Below the pieces are notes generated by a model. The model was not told the origin of the DNA and made no database searches. It saw nothing but the letters and a program-made list of their open reading frames with translations. Positions 32,638-41,993 of a stretch of 64,000 nucleotides of DNA are shown here, in pieces. Made by a program: the position numbers and the translations under genes. The stretch comes from Henriciella sp045287255. GTDB taxonomy: Bacteria; Pseudomonadota; Alphaproteobacteria; Caulobacterales; Hyphomonadaceae. Location: positions 2,914,001 through 2,978,000 of the forward strand of contig NZ_CP137142.1 in NCBI RefSeq assembly GCF_045287255.1, given 5' to 3'. The first letter of the stretch is position 1. Each line of letters opens with the position of its first letter.

Positions 32638-35325
32638 ATGCCTTCCCTCGACAGTTTCAAGGCCCGCAAGACGCTTACCGTAAACGGTAAGGATTACACT
32701 TACTACTCCCTCGATGCCGCAGCCGAAAATGGCCTCGGTGATGTCTCCAAACTGCCGGCATCCCTGAAAGTGCTGCTGGAAAACATGCTGCGCAATGAAG
32801 ACGGTACCAGCGTGACCAAGGCTGATATCGAGGCCTTCAAGACCTGGATCGACAATGGCGGGAAGGTCACTCACGAGATCGCCTATCGCCCGGCCCGCGT
32901 ACTGATGCAGGACTTTACCGGTGTTCCGGCTGTGGTTGACCTTGCTGCGATGCGCGATGCCGCGCAAAAGCTCGGCGCAAACGCCGAGGCGATCAACCCG
33001 CAGGTTCCGGTTGATCTGGTCATTGACCACTCTGTCATGGTTGACAGTTTTGCTGGTCCGGACAGCTTCAAGAAAAATGTTGAGATCGAATATCAGCGCA
33101 ATCAGGAGCGCTATGAGTTCCTGCGCTGGGGCTCAACCGCGTTCAAGAATTTCCGCGTTGTCCCGCCCGGCACAGGTATCTGTCACCAGGTGAACCTTGA
33201 ATATCTTGGCCAGACGGTCTGGACCAAGGAAGAGAATGGCGAAACCGTCGCTTATCCGGACACTTGTGTTGGTACAGACTCTCACACAACCATGATTAAC
33301 GGCCTGTCCGTGCTCGGTTGGGGTGTTGGCGGGATTGAGGCCGAAGCCGCGATGCTTGGTCAGCCTGTTTCCATGCTGATCCCGGAAGTCATCGGCTTCA
33401 AACTGACGGGTAAGCTGCCAGAAGGCGCAACGGCGACGGACCTTGTCCTGACCGTGACGAAAATGATGCGCGATTTCGGTGTGGTTGGGAAATTCACCGA
33501 GTTCTTCGGCCCTGGCCTGGCTAACCTGACACTGGAAGATCAGGCGACGCTTTCAAACATGTCGCCAGAGTTTGGCTCAACCTGTGCCTTCTTCCCTGTC
33601 GATGGCGACACATTGCGTTATCTGCAGAATACAGGCCGTGATGCGGACCGTCTTGAGCTGGTTGAAGCTTATGCCAAAGCCCAGGGCTATTGGGGTCCAG
33701 AGATGGCTGAGCCGGTCTTCACCAACACGATTGAGCTCGATCTTTCGACTGTTGTGCCAAGCATTTCCGGTCCGAAACGCCCGCAGGACCAGGTGCTGCT
33801 CTCAGAGGCTGACACCAAGTTTGCCGAAGCGATGGTCAAGGAATTTGGCAAAGCAGCTGACGCGGCTGAGCCTATCGCCGTTAACGGCGAAGACTATACC
33901 GTTACACATGGCGATGTATTCATCGCGGCGATTACCTCTTGTACCAATACGTCTAATCCAAGCGTGCTGATTGCAGCGGGTCTGGTGGCGCGTAAGGCTG
34001 CTGCACTTGGCCTGAATCGCAAGCCTTGGGTCAAGACATCGCTGGCTCCGGGATCACAGGTTGTGACCGACTATCTCGATAAAGCGAACCTGACAGATGA
34101 CCTCAATGCGTTGGGCTTCAACCTGGTTGGATATGGCTGTACGACTTGTATCGGCAACTCGGGTCCACTTGATCCAGATCTCGCTCAAGCGATTGCCGAT
34201 GGCGACCTGGTGTCGTGTTCTGTGCTCTCTGGAAACCGTAACTTCGAAGGCCGGATTGGCCCGGATATCAAGGCGAACTATCTCGCCTCGCCGCCGCTCG
34301 TGGTCGCCTATGCGATTGCTGGCACTCTGCGCACCAACATCACGACTGAGCCATTGGGTCAGGACAAGGATGGCAACGACGTCTACCTGAAGGATATCTG
34401 GCCAAGCAGCCATGAGATCGCCGAGATCATGGCGGAGTGCGTGACGCCACAAATGTTCTCAGACCGCTATTCAGACGTCTTCAAGGGCGATGAGCACTGG
34501 CAGGGGATCGAAGTCTCCGGTGGTCAGACCTATGGCTGGCCAATGGGGTCCACCTATGTTCAGAACCCGCCTTACTTTGAAGGTATGGGCCTTAGCCCGG
34601 AAGCACCATCTGATGTGCACCATGCGCGTGTTCTGGCGCTGTTTGGCGACTCGATCACAACCGACCACATTTCTCCGGCCGGTTCGATCAAGGCCTCCAG
34701 CCCTGCAGGTGAGTATCTGCAAAGCAATCAGGTCAATGTCGTCGACTTTAACTCTTACGGCTCGCGCCGTGGGAACCATGAAGTCATGATGCGCGGCACG
34801 TTCGCGAATATTCGCATCAAGAACCAGATGGTTCCGGGTGTTGAGGGCGGTGTTACTGTGCATCACCCATCGGGTGACCAGATGGCCATCTATGATGCCG
34901 CGATGCGGTATCAGGAGCAGAATGTCCCGCTCGTTGTGTTTGCCGGACATCTCTATGGTAACGGCTCATCGCGCGACTGGGCTGCGAAGGGGACGATCCT
35001 GCTTGGCGTTAAAGCCGTGATCGCCGGATCGTTCGAGCGTATTCACCGCTCTAACCTGATCGGTATGGGCGTCCTGCCGCTTGAGTTTGAAGAGGGCACA
35101 AGCTGGGAAAGCCTCGGCCTGAAAGGCGACGAGCAGGTCACGATTGAGGGTATCAACGACATCAAGCCACGTCAGAAAGTCGAAGTGAAAATCGTCCGCG
35201 CGGACAATACATCGATCACGGCGAACACGGTTGTGCGGATCGATACTGACAATGAGCTCGACTATTATCGCAATGGCGGCATCCTGCACTATGTGCTGCG
35301 CAACCTTGCGAACGACGCCGCATAA
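32638..35325 (+). CDS. acnA: Aconitate hydratase A
   Basis: An 895-residue [4Fe-4S] enzyme that interconverts citrate and isocitrate in the TCA cycle. Cluster ligands fall at Cys435 (TSCTNTSNPS), Cys501 and Cys504 (GCTTCIGNSG), and the C-terminal swivel domain has RGNHEVMMRGTFANIR and GSSRDWAAKGT. GAGAGG precedes the ATG. Synteny with ccmABCDG on one side and DUF1223 on the other is common in alphaproteobacteria. Length and all motifs are normal. Confidence 0.97.
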   Translation: MPSLDSFKARKTLTVNGKDYTYYSLDAAAENGLGDVSKLPASLKVLLENMLRNEDGTSVTKADIEAFKTWIDNGGKVTHEIAYRPARVLMQDFTGVPAVVDLAAMRDAAQKLGANAEAINPQVPVDLVIDHSVMVDSFAGPDSFKKNVEIEYQRNQERYEFLRWGSTAFKNFRVVPPGTGICHQVNLEYLGQTVWTKEENGETVAYPDTCVGTDSHTTMINGLSVLGWGVGGIEAEAAMLGQPVSMLIPEVIGFKLTGKLPEGATATDLVLTVTKMMRDFGVVGKFTEFFGPGLANLTLEDQATLSNMSPEFGSTCAFFPVDGDTLRYLQNTGRDADRLELVEAYAKAQGYWGPEMAEPVFTNTIELDLSTVVPSISGPKRPQDQVLLSEADTKFAEAMVKEFGKAADAAEPIAVNGEDYTVTHGDVFIAAITSCTNTSNPSVLIAAGLVARKAAALGLNRKPWVKTSLAPGSQVVTDYLDKANLTDDLNALGFNLVGYGCTTCIGNSGPLDPDLAQAIADGDLVSCSVLSGNRNFEGRIGPDIKANYLASPPLVVAYAIAGTLRTNITTEPLGQDKDGNDVYLKDIWPSSHEIAEIMAECVTPQMFSDRYSDVFKGDEHWQGIEVSGGQTYGWPMGSTYVQNPPYFEGMGLSPEAPSDVHHARVLALFGDSITTDHISPAGSIKASSPAGEYLQSNQVNVVDFNSYGSRRGNHEVMMRGTFANIRIKNQMVPGVEGGVTVHHPSGDQMAIYDAAMRYQEQNVPLVVFAGHLYGNGSSRDWAAKGTILLGVKAVIAGSFERIHRSNLIGMGVLPLEFEEGTSWESLGLKGDEQVTIEGINDIKPRQKVEVKIVRADNTSITANTVVRIDTDNELDYYRNGGILHYVLRNLANDAA

Positions 35326-35383
35326 AACAGTTCTAACGAACTCGTGAGTCCCAAAAGGGCGGGGAAAGGGTTATGTATCGCGC

Positions 35384-36031
35384 ATGATCCGTTTCCTCGC
35401 CCTTTTTGTATCTCTACTTACCCTGTCTGCGCCTGCTGTTTTTGCGGAAACAGAAGAGTCAAAGCCGGTTCTGGTGGAACTGTTCGCCAATCAGAATTGC
35501 GCGGCCTGTCCGCAGGCCCACAAGACAATGCGAGAGGTTGAAGCGAGCCGGGATGATGTTCTGATCCTGACCTGGATTGTCGATTATTGGGATTATCTGG
35601 GAGAGCCAGACCCGATGGCGATGCCAGAATCGAAGGAGCGTCAGGCGAGCTATGCCGAGCAGATGGGCCTGCGCGCGCCCTACACCCCGCAAAGCATATA
35701 TAATGGCGTCAAGGAATGCCCCGGCCCGCGCAAACGGCAGGTTGTGAAGAATATCGAGAAACTATCTAAGGCTCCGACACACCCTCTGCTGCTTAGTGAG
35801 GCGGCTGGGCGTATCTCTGTGTCTGGCGAGGCGGAAGGCGCATATCACCTGGTTGAGGTACATTATGCCAGCCCTGAGGCGCACGATACAGACATGGTCA
35901 ATCCGGTGATGTCGATGCGTGTGCTGGATAGTATGGCGGACGCCCCACATGCCTGTATCCGCTATTGTGTGATCTTGCTGCAATCGCCCGAGACCGGAGA
36001 GATTGCCGCGTTCTGGCAGCCAGAGACATAA
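35384..36031 (+). CDS. DUF1223 thioredoxin-like exported protein
   Basis: A 215-residue periplasmic protein: signal peptide (LALFVSLLTLSAPAVFA), then a thioredoxin-like fold with VLVELFANQNCAACPQA, where a CxxC pair is retained, VDYWDYLGEPDP, and APYTPQSIYNGV, all DUF1223 signatures. Its function is unknown. GGGGAAAGGG lies well upstream of the ATG. It follows acnA on the same strand. Confidence 0.88.
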   Translation: MIRFLALFVSLLTLSAPAVFAETEESKPVLVELFANQNCAACPQAHKTMREVEASRDDVLILTWIVDYWDYLGEPDPMAMPESKERQASYAEQMGLRAPYTPQSIYNGVKECPGPRKRQVVKNIEKLSKAPTHPLLLSEAAGRISVSGEAEGAYHLVEVHYASPEAHDTDMVNPVMSMRVLDSMADAPHACIRYCVILLQSPETGEIAAFWQPET

Positions 36032-36084
36032 ATTGAAACAAGTGCTGCAAACCTCCTGAAACCGTTTTGCGTTATGCCACCGGG

Positions 36085-36495
36085 ATGGACGCTGGCACTG
36101 CAGATCCCACAATTGTCATTCTGGCGGCGGCTTTGGTTGGGCTGCTGGCGGGTGTCGCGGCTATTCTAAGCCTGCCAAAAACTCAGCCAGCGTTGCGGAT
36201 CGGTGTGGCGATGGCGGCGCTCTTGCTGCTGATCAGCGATGGGATGGGGCATCAGATCGTGCCGTTTGGGTTTGGGCTTGATCCGGAGACGATGGATGAG
36301 CCTTTGTCGATCTCCAGTCTTTTTGCCCCGCGCATCGCTTATCTGAGCTTTCTGATGGGCATGATCAGTGCCGGGATTAGTCGGCGCGTGCAAACCATGG
36401 CTGGCCTGGTTGTGATCACGGCCATGCTGTTCGGGCCGATGTATCTAAGTGGCTCGACACAGGCGACCCTGTGGGGCGTTTATCAGACTAGCTAA
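36085..36495 (+). CDS. Small hypothetical membrane protein
   Basis: A 136-residue protein with four predicted helices (TIVILAAALVGLLAGVAAIL, IGVAMAALLLLISDG, RIAYLSFLMGMISAGI, MAGLVVITAMLFGPMYL). I know no family for it. The ATG at 36085 is more likely than a TTG at 36067; neither has a good ribosome site. It ends 8 bases inside the 3' end of the convergent antiporter gene. Confidence 0.55.
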   Translation: MDAGTADPTIVILAAALVGLLAGVAAILSLPKTQPALRIGVAMAALLLLISDGMGHQIVPFGFGLDPETMDEPLSISSLFAPRIAYLSFLMGMISAGISRRVQTMAGLVVITAMLFGPMYLSGSTQATLWGVYQTS

Positions 36496-38389
36496 GCGCC
36501 AGGCCGCCCATTTCAGGGGCCGCGTCTGGTGCTTGTGAGACCTCTGGCGCAAAGCTGATCAGGGTCGTGCCATCACCGCCGCGGGCTTCGCGGTTTGGAC
36601 CAATCAGGACCAGCGAGCCATCCGGGCGGATTTCAGCGACGATATCGGCTTGCGGGCGATCTTCGCGGAATTGCTCCAGCGTATATTTGTCGGTCAGGCC
36701 AGTGCGCGAGAATGTCCAGCCGCGATACTGGTCGCGGACAAGCCCATCATAGGTCCGGCCTCTGCGGATCAGCGTGCGGCCACGAGCGTTCAGGCTGGCA
36801 ACTTTCTCATCGCTTTCCTCGGCTTCACTCAATGAGAGTTGATGAACCATATGGCGGCCAAGTTCCGGGGCAAAATGGCTGCAAACGAGCGAGTTGTAGC
36901 TGTCATTGGTGGAGAGGGCTGCAACGGCTGAGAAGCGGGCATGGTCGAGCTTGATCTCGGCATCTTCGGAGAGCACCTCGCCAAGGAAAACATCGAGGCC
37001 TGCCTCGCGGGCCGGGCGCAGGCGGCGGTAAGAACTGTCCGCAATAATCACATCCACCTTGCTGGCCTGTAACGCTTTGGTGAATTCCAGGCTCCACGCA
37101 TTGGCCCCGACAATCAGGACGCCGGGGCGTTCACGACGCGCGAGACCGAGCGCGCGGGCCAGTGGCCCAATCGTGAAACCATGCAGAACGACCGTGGTGA
37201 ACACCATGGCAAAGGCGAGGGGTGCAATCTGGTCAGCGCCTTCAAAGTCAAATCGGCCGACACGATCGAGATCGATCAACAGCGAACCAAACAGGCCCGA
37301 CACGGCCACAGCGACAATCCCGCGCGGGGCAATCCAGCCCAGCAACAGCGCTTCATTGCGCTCCAGCGTTCCTGCCGTGGAAATCCAGACAGAAAGCGGG
37401 CGCACGATGAACAACATGCAGATCAGGAACAACAACGTGTTCATATTGATCGCTGAGCCGATGATTTGTGGGGTCAGGTCTGCGGTCAACATGACGAAGA
37501 CGCCGGAGACAAGCAGAACCGCAATGTCTTCTTTGAACTTGCGCAGCTCAGTCAGGCCCGCCAGTTTGGAATTGCCGAGCATCATGCCGTAGGCGGTGAC
37601 CGCAACCAGGCCAATCTCGCGCTCGACCAGTTCAGCCAGCGCATAGCAGAGAATGATCGAACCAAGGATCAGCGGGGCTTTGAGATATTCCGGGGCCCAG
37701 CCATTGCGGAAGGCACGGATCATGATCCAGCCGAAAATGATCCCCAGAATGATCCCTTCCACGGCGGCGAAGATGATCCAGGCAGCGGCGGCAACCGTGT
37801 TATCGCCTTGCGACGCGACGCGGACAATTTCGAACGCGGCAACGGCAAACAGCGCGCCGATCGGGTCGTTGACGATGCCTTCCCATTTCAGGAATTGTGC
37901 AGGACGTCCGCCCAGCTTTGACTGGCGCAAAAGCGGCATGATGACGGTCGGCCCGGTCACCACCATAACCCCGGCAAATACAACAGCGCTCGCCCAATCG
38001 AGGCCAGCCGCATAGCGGGCTGCGAATGTACCCAGAACCCAGGCGAGAGGGCCACCAACGAAGATCATCCTTCGCACCGGCTTGCCGGCCTCGCGCAGGT
38101 TTTCAAACTTCAGAACCAGCCCACCTTCGAACAGAATGACTGCCACGGCGAGTGAGACAATCGGGCGGAATACATCGCCAAAGGATTCTGATGGATTGAG
38201 GAGAGGGTCCCCGAAAAGCACCGACCAGAGCGGGCCAACAGCCAGTCCGGCCAGGGACATCAGAACAATGGCGGGGGCCTGCAGACGCCAGGCGAGCCAT
38301 TGAGCGCCGAGACCGAGTGTGCCGATCAAGGCACACGCGACAATCACATCCCCACCGGCGCCGCCCGCCAAGAGTATTCCAAGATCCAT
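36488..38389 (-). CDS. Na+/H+ antiporter (CPA1/NhaP type) with C-terminal RCK/TrkA-N domain
   Basis: A 633-residue inner-membrane protein: about 12 helices (residues 10-400) with the exchanger-family features LFEGGLVLKFENLREAG, VFAGVMVVTGPTVIMPLLR and NDPIGALFAV, followed by a cytosolic Rossmann RCK-like domain (VLIVGANAWSLEFTKALQ) and a C-terminal RCK_C-like part. It likely exchanges cations for protons under nucleotide control; the ion is inferred. It is transcribed alone or with the downstream-facing small gene at 38415. Confidence 0.88.
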   Translation of the reverse strand: MDLGILLAGGAGGDVIVACALIGTLGLGAQWLAWRLQAPAIVLMSLAGLAVGPLWSVLFGDPLLNPSESFGDVFRPIVSLAVAVILFEGGLVLKFENLREAGKPVRRMIFVGGPLAWVLGTFAARYAAGLDWASAVVFAGVMVVTGPTVIMPLLRQSKLGGRPAQFLKWEGIVNDPIGALFAVAAFEIVRVASQGDNTVAAAAWIIFAAVEGIILGIIFGWIMIRAFRNGWAPEYLKAPLILGSIILCYALAELVEREIGLVAVTAYGMMLGNSKLAGLTELRKFKEDIAVLLVSGVFVMLTADLTPQIIGSAINMNTLLFLICMLFIVRPLSVWISTAGTLERNEALLLGWIAPRGIVAVAVSGLFGSLLIDLDRVGRFDFEGADQIAPLAFAMVFTTVVLHGFTIGPLARALGLARRERPGVLIVGANAWSLEFTKALQASKVDVIIADSSYRRLRPAREAGLDVFLGEVLSEDAEIKLDHARFSAVAALSTNDSYNSLVCSHFAPELGRHMVHQLSLSEAEESDEKVASLNARGRTLIRRGRTYDGLVRDQYRGWTFSRTGLTDKYTLEQFREDRPQADIVAEIRPDGSLVLIGPNREARGGDGTTLISFAPEVSQAPDAAPEMGGLALS

Positions 38390-38414
38390 GCTGAGCCCGC
38401 TATGGCGACCTGAA

Positions 38415-38945
38415 TCAGGCCATCACCTCATCTCGCGCATCATCGCGTGAAAAGTCAAAGCCAATTTCCCGTCGCCCGTAATCCCCGGCTTCATAGCGTT
38501 CAATTTGTGTGCCGAACCAGTCGATCACGTGATCATAGATATGATCATAAAACGGTTCGGGGTCATTATCCTTAAGCGGGATCGACAATTCATAGTCCGC
38601 GCCGCCTGCAATCCGAGCGATGAAAGTGTCGCCAATTTTCTGGCACTCCATCGTGACGCGCATCCAGTCTGTGCCTTTGGAGACGCGCACGGCCAGACCA
38701 AACATGATTGGGCCTAGGGGGCGGAAGCCTTTGGGCGGAACGGAGAAGGCCTTGTCGCCATAATCCTTGGCTTCGAAGGCGCCTGCAGGCGGGACAAGAC
38801 GGACACAAACCCCATCATAAGAGCCAATATAGGCACACAGGCCCTCGCGCAGCTCTTCAGCCAGACGGCGGACACGATCATAGTTTTCAGCGGCCAGCGC
38901 CTGATAATGGTCGACTTTTTTGATCAGGTCTTCAAAGCGGGACAT
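38415..38945 (-). CDS. Hypothetical cytosolic protein
   Basis: A 176-residue soluble protein that I cannot assign. It opens MSRFEDLIKKVDHYQALAAENYDRV, a helical segment, and continues with a mixed fold rich in aromatic residues (GPIMFGLAVRVSKGTDWMRV, FYDHIYDHVIDWFGTQIERYE). The start at 38945 is chosen because the remaining upstream frame lacks a coding look. It precedes the antiporter gene by 25 bases on the same strand and could share its transcript. Confidence 0.6.
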   Translation of the reverse strand: MSRFEDLIKKVDHYQALAAENYDRVRRLAEELREGLCAYIGSYDGVCVRLVPPAGAFEAKDYGDKAFSVPPKGFRPLGPIMFGLAVRVSKGTDWMRVTMECQKIGDTFIARIAGGADYELSIPLKDNDPEPFYDHIYDHVIDWFGTQIERYEAGDYGRREIGFDFSRDDARDEVMA

Positions 38946-39031
38946 GCCTAAGCCTCCGGTGCTGTCCAATTCCTCTATAAGTTAGGGCAGGCAAGGATCA
39001 GAGACCAGCGCTCTTATGCGAATCCTTGCAA

Positions 39032-39907
39032 TCAAGCCGCTCTGCGCGCGGCAAAGCGGGCCTCTGAGAGAGAGGTATCAAGCTCGCCAATGACAGGACG
39101 CAAGTGATGGGGCAGGCGATTGCGTGCAAGCTCAAGGCTCACCCGTGGTGCAAGTCCTTCGGCATGCCCAGAGAGGACATCGCGGATCGCATCGAGGTAG
39201 AGGGCTTCTTCCTCGATTATCTGGGTCAGACGCGCGGCGATTGGGCCAACGATGCCATAGGCGAGGAAGACGCCGAGGAATGTGCCGAGCAGGGCCGCTG
39301 CAATCATATCCCCAAGAATGGCCGGTTCTGAGTCGATAAAGCCCATCGTTTTGATGATGCCGAGCACGGCGGCGACGATGCCAAGGGCGGGCAGGGCATC
39401 AGCCAGCGTGTGTAGCGCATTGGCGGCGCGTTGGCGTTCTTCCACCATGCTGGCGACCTGTTCTTCCAGTTGCACCCGCAAGCGGGATTGCGCCGCCGGG
39501 TCCATCGCCATCATACGGAAGCCATCACAGATCAGATTTGTGGCTTCAGGGTCATTCAAAAGCGCAGGGTTTTGCTGAAACAGCGCAGAATCGTCCGGGG
39601 CCTCAATGTCCTGCTCAATCGCCACAACACCGCCGCGACGGGCACGACGAGAGAGTTCATGCAGGGTGACCAACAGGCTTTGATAATCGCGTCGGGACCA
39701 TTTTGCCCCCCGCATCGCCCGCCCCATGCCGAGAACAGCCGCTTTGGCCACCTTTGGCGCGTTACCGATCATAAGGGTGGCGACTGCGGCCCCGCCAATC
39801 AGGGCCAGTTCAAACGGCAGGGCTGACAAGATCGCCTGTCCGCCGCTGACAAACAGCGCCCCAGCGATAATCGCGATAACAAGGACAAGCCCGGCAAGTT
39901 GTAGCAT
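39032..39907 (-). CDS. motA: Flagellar motor stator protein MotA
   Basis: A 291-residue inner-membrane protein of normal MotA length. The first two helices are near 1-50, the cytosolic loop has the charged motor-contact segment SRRARRGGVVAIEQDIE, and the last helices carry the conserved prolines in LADALPALGIVAAVLGI and AYGIVGPIAARL. With MotB it forms the proton-driven stator. MotB is not adjacent. The start at 39907 removes an unsupported 43-residue extension. The leader contains a hairpin (see 39936-39958). Confidence 0.92.
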   Translation of the reverse strand: MLQLAGLVLVIAIIAGALFVSGGQAILSALPFELALIGGAAVATLMIGNAPKVAKAAVLGMGRAMRGAKWSRRDYQSLLVTLHELSRRARRGGVVAIEQDIEAPDDSALFQQNPALLNDPEATNLICDGFRMMAMDPAAQSRLRVQLEEQVASMVEERQRAANALHTLADALPALGIVAAVLGIIKTMGFIDSEPAILGDMIAAALLGTFLGVFLAYGIVGPIAARLTQIIEEEALYLDAIRDVLSGHAEGLAPRVSLELARNRLPHHLRPVIGELDTSLSEARFAARRAA

Positions 39908-39935
39908 TCTCGAACGCTTTCGCTCTTTAAGTCTT

Positions 39936-39958
39936 GGCTCTTCTTGGCACAAAGAGCC
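39936..39958 (-). promoter_or_regulatory. Hairpin in the motA leader
   Basis: Perfect 7-bp arms GGCTCTT and AAGAGCC around a 9-base loop, 28 bases ahead of the motA start codon. It lies in the 294-base divergent gap 39908-40201, which otherwise has no recognisable gene. No U-tract directly follows on the motA strand, so it is more likely a leader structure or operator than a terminator. Confidence 0.4.
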
Positions 39959-40201
39959 TTTAAGAAGCATTGCACGCGCAGGATGAGAAATTCTTAATAC
40001 GCCTTCCCGCCACTGGGGAATCCTGCGCCTCGACATTGTGGGCGGACAATCACGATGATAGAAAGCAGGTCTGCCAGAGAGGCCAGCTAAAAGGCATCCA
40101 GAGGGTAGGAAGGACGACGCAGCCGGTGATTAAAGGGGCCTAACACCCCGTTAAATCGGTTTCAGTATTGTGTTTATGCGAAGGAATTCGAGGAGTATCC
40201 G

Positions 40202-40678
40202 ATGAAAAAGACAATTGTCGCCCTTGCGCTGAGTGGGGTTATAGCGGGCGGCGGCCATGCGCAAGGCCTGGCGGCTGCCGATGGCTACCGTGTGTGTGCC
40301 CCTGATGCGACCCAACAAGGGATTACTGTCGCGACGGAGGCTTGTGGCACTTTGCAGACCCCGGATTTTGCCAATCTAACGATTTCTTCTGAAGCCGAAC
40401 GTCAAACGCATGAAGCGGCGCGTGAAGCGTTTCGCACCGATGTGGCAGCTTATGGCCAATGCATTACGCAATTGATCAATTCCTATCGCCGGCCGGGCGC
40501 GCCGGCTGACAGTAAAGTACCCGATCAGGCGGCTTGCGCGCATTCCTGGGCTCAGGATCAGGCGACCCAGGCTGTGCGCGATTATGGCAAGGCGTGTATC
40601 GATTATTCCAACCGCTCGATGATGGATGCGGCGCTGACCCCATATGATGGAGCGTGCTACCCGACCGCGACAGGATAG
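40202..40678 (+). CDS. Hypothetical exported Cys-containing protein
   Basis: A 158-residue protein with a signal peptide (MKKTIVALALSGVIAGGGHA). The mature part holds seven Cys (YRVCAPDA, EACGTLQ, YGQCITQL, AACAHSW, GKACIDYS, GACYPTA among them), probably pairing in the periplasm, and a central helical stretch (ERQTHEAAREAFRTDVAAYG). I know no matching family. GAGGAG precedes the ATG. It stands alone ahead of the MFS gene. Confidence 0.65.
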   Translation: MKKTIVALALSGVIAGGGHAQGLAAADGYRVCAPDATQQGITVATEACGTLQTPDFANLTISSEAERQTHEAAREAFRTDVAAYGQCITQLINSYRRPGAPADSKVPDQAACAHSWAQDQATQAVRDYGKACIDYSNRSMMDAALTPYDGACYPTATG

Positions 40679-40703
40679 AAATTTGCTTGCTTTTTTGCCC
40701 ATA

Positions 40704-40719
40704 CGCGTCGATTGACGCG
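40704..40719 (+). promoter_or_regulatory. Hairpin covering the ribosome-binding position of the MFS gene
   Basis: CGCGTC-GATT-GACGCG, a perfect 6-bp stem that ends two bases before the ATG at 40722. No Shine-Dalgarno sequence is visible between it and the start, so the structure occupies the place where the ribosome would dock. Confidence 0.45.
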
Positions 40720-40721
40720 GC

Positions 40722-41993
40722 ATGAGTAAAGAGACCTCGACTTCTGAAAAAGCTCCCCAGCCGAACCGCAGGGGGGCTTTTTTCTTACTCTTTTTCTCCC
40801 TGATGGCGATTGGCGCGGGCAATACAATGCTGATCGCGGCGGTGATCCCGCCTTTGACGCGAACGCTTGGCCTGCCCGATTGGATGGCCGGGGCGATCTT
40901 CTCTCTGTCTGCACTCTGCTGGTCTCTATCGTCCCCGTTCTGGGGCAAGCGGTCCAATAGTTGGGGCCGTCGCCGCGTCGCCTCGGCAGGATTAGCCGGA
41001 TATGCGGTATCGATGCTGCTATTGTTGATCGCTGCTTGGGCGGCCTTGTCAGAGGTTCTGGTTGGGGCGTTTGCGATTTTTGCCTGTTTTGCGCTCTCGC
41101 GCACCGTCTTCGGTCTTGTTGGCTCAGGCTCAAGTCCAGCCGCGCAGGCCTATGTGGCTGACCGGACCGATCCGGATGAGCGTCAGTCAGAAATCGCTTT
41201 TGTCACATCCGGTTTTAGTCTGGGTACAATTATCGGGCCAGCTTTTGCGGCTGTTCTTGTGGCCAATTTCGGCTTGCTCAGCCCAATGCTGATCACTTCA
41301 GCTCTGGCGGCGACGATGTCGATCCTGCTCTGGAAATTTCTGCCGGAAAACCGGGAACCACGCGAGGATGGCGGTAAGATTGCGCCCATTCCCGGCGCGA
41401 TAGGCTTATGGCGCTCTGCCAATGTGTTGCCGTTCCTTGCCTATGCGGTCAGCCTGTCACTCGTTACCGGTATCCTGACGCAGGTCTTCGTATTTGCTGT
41501 GATGGATAAGCTCGGCATTCCGCCGGATGAACCGGCGCGCGCGGCGCAATATACAGGGCCAGCCTTTATGGTCGGCGCGATGGCGGTGATGACCTCGCAG
41601 CTGGTGCTGATCCCCAAGCTGAAACTGCGCAATCGAACCTTGATGATTGTTGGTTGTATCCCGCTTTTGATGGGGGCGCTGATCCTGATCCCGGCACAGG
41701 ATTTTGCGACGCTCATACTGGCGCAATTCTTCCTCGGCATCGGGCAGGGGCTCACGCGTCCGGGCTTTTCCAGCGGGGCCTCTCTGGCCGTCTCCCCGCA
41801 ATTGCAGGGCAATGTTGCCGGACTGGTGATTTCAGCCAATGGGGCAGGCTATATCGTCACGCCGCTCTTTGGCCTCTTCCTGTATGAGTTTGTCGATCCC
41901 AGCCTGCCCTTCTGGCTCTGCGTGGGCTTGCTGATTGCAATGGCCGGGTTTGCCTATTTTGCGATCAAGCCAGGGGTTGGGGAAGCAGACTAA
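40722..41993 (+). CDS. Major facilitator superfamily transporter
   Basis: A 423-residue membrane protein with 12 helices. The A-like motif between helices 2 and 3 (SPFWGKRSNSWGRRRVASAG) and the helix 5 region (GFSLGTIIGPAFAAVL) suit a drug-proton antiporter; the substrate is unknown. The start at 40722 has no Shine-Dalgarno and sits between two hairpins. It overlaps the convergent mltB stop by 4 bases. Confidence 0.85.
   Translation: MSKETSTSEKAPQPNRRGAFFLLFFSLMAIGAGNTMLIAAVIPPLTRTLGLPDWMAGAIFSLSALCWSLSSPFWGKRSNSWGRRRVASAGLAGYAVSMLLLLIAAWAALSEVLVGAFAIFACFALSRTVFGLVGSGSSPAAQAYVADRTDPDERQSEIAFVTSGFSLGTIIGPAFAAVLVANFGLLSPMLITSALAATMSILLWKFLPENREPREDGGKIAPIPGAIGLWRSANVLPFLAYAVSLSLVTGILTQVFVFAVMDKLGIPPDEPARAAQYTGPAFMVGAMAVMTSQLVLIPKLKLRNRTLMIVGCIPLLMGALILIPAQDFATLILAQFFLGIGQGLTRPGFSSGASLAVSPQLQGNVAGLVISANGAGYIVTPLFGLFLYEFVDPSLPFWLCVGLLIAMAGFAYFAIKPGVGEAD
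40747..40783 (+). terminator. Strong terminator-like hairpin inside the start of the MFS gene
   Basis: A 12-bp stem (AAAAAGCTCCCC paired with GGGGGGCTTTTT, one G-U) with a 12-base loop and a U-run of six, all within codons 9-21 of the MFS gene. It is the most terminator-like structure in this part of the window. It could end transcripts of the upstream exported-protein gene or act as an attenuator that ribosomes reading the first codons would open. Confidence 0.6.
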
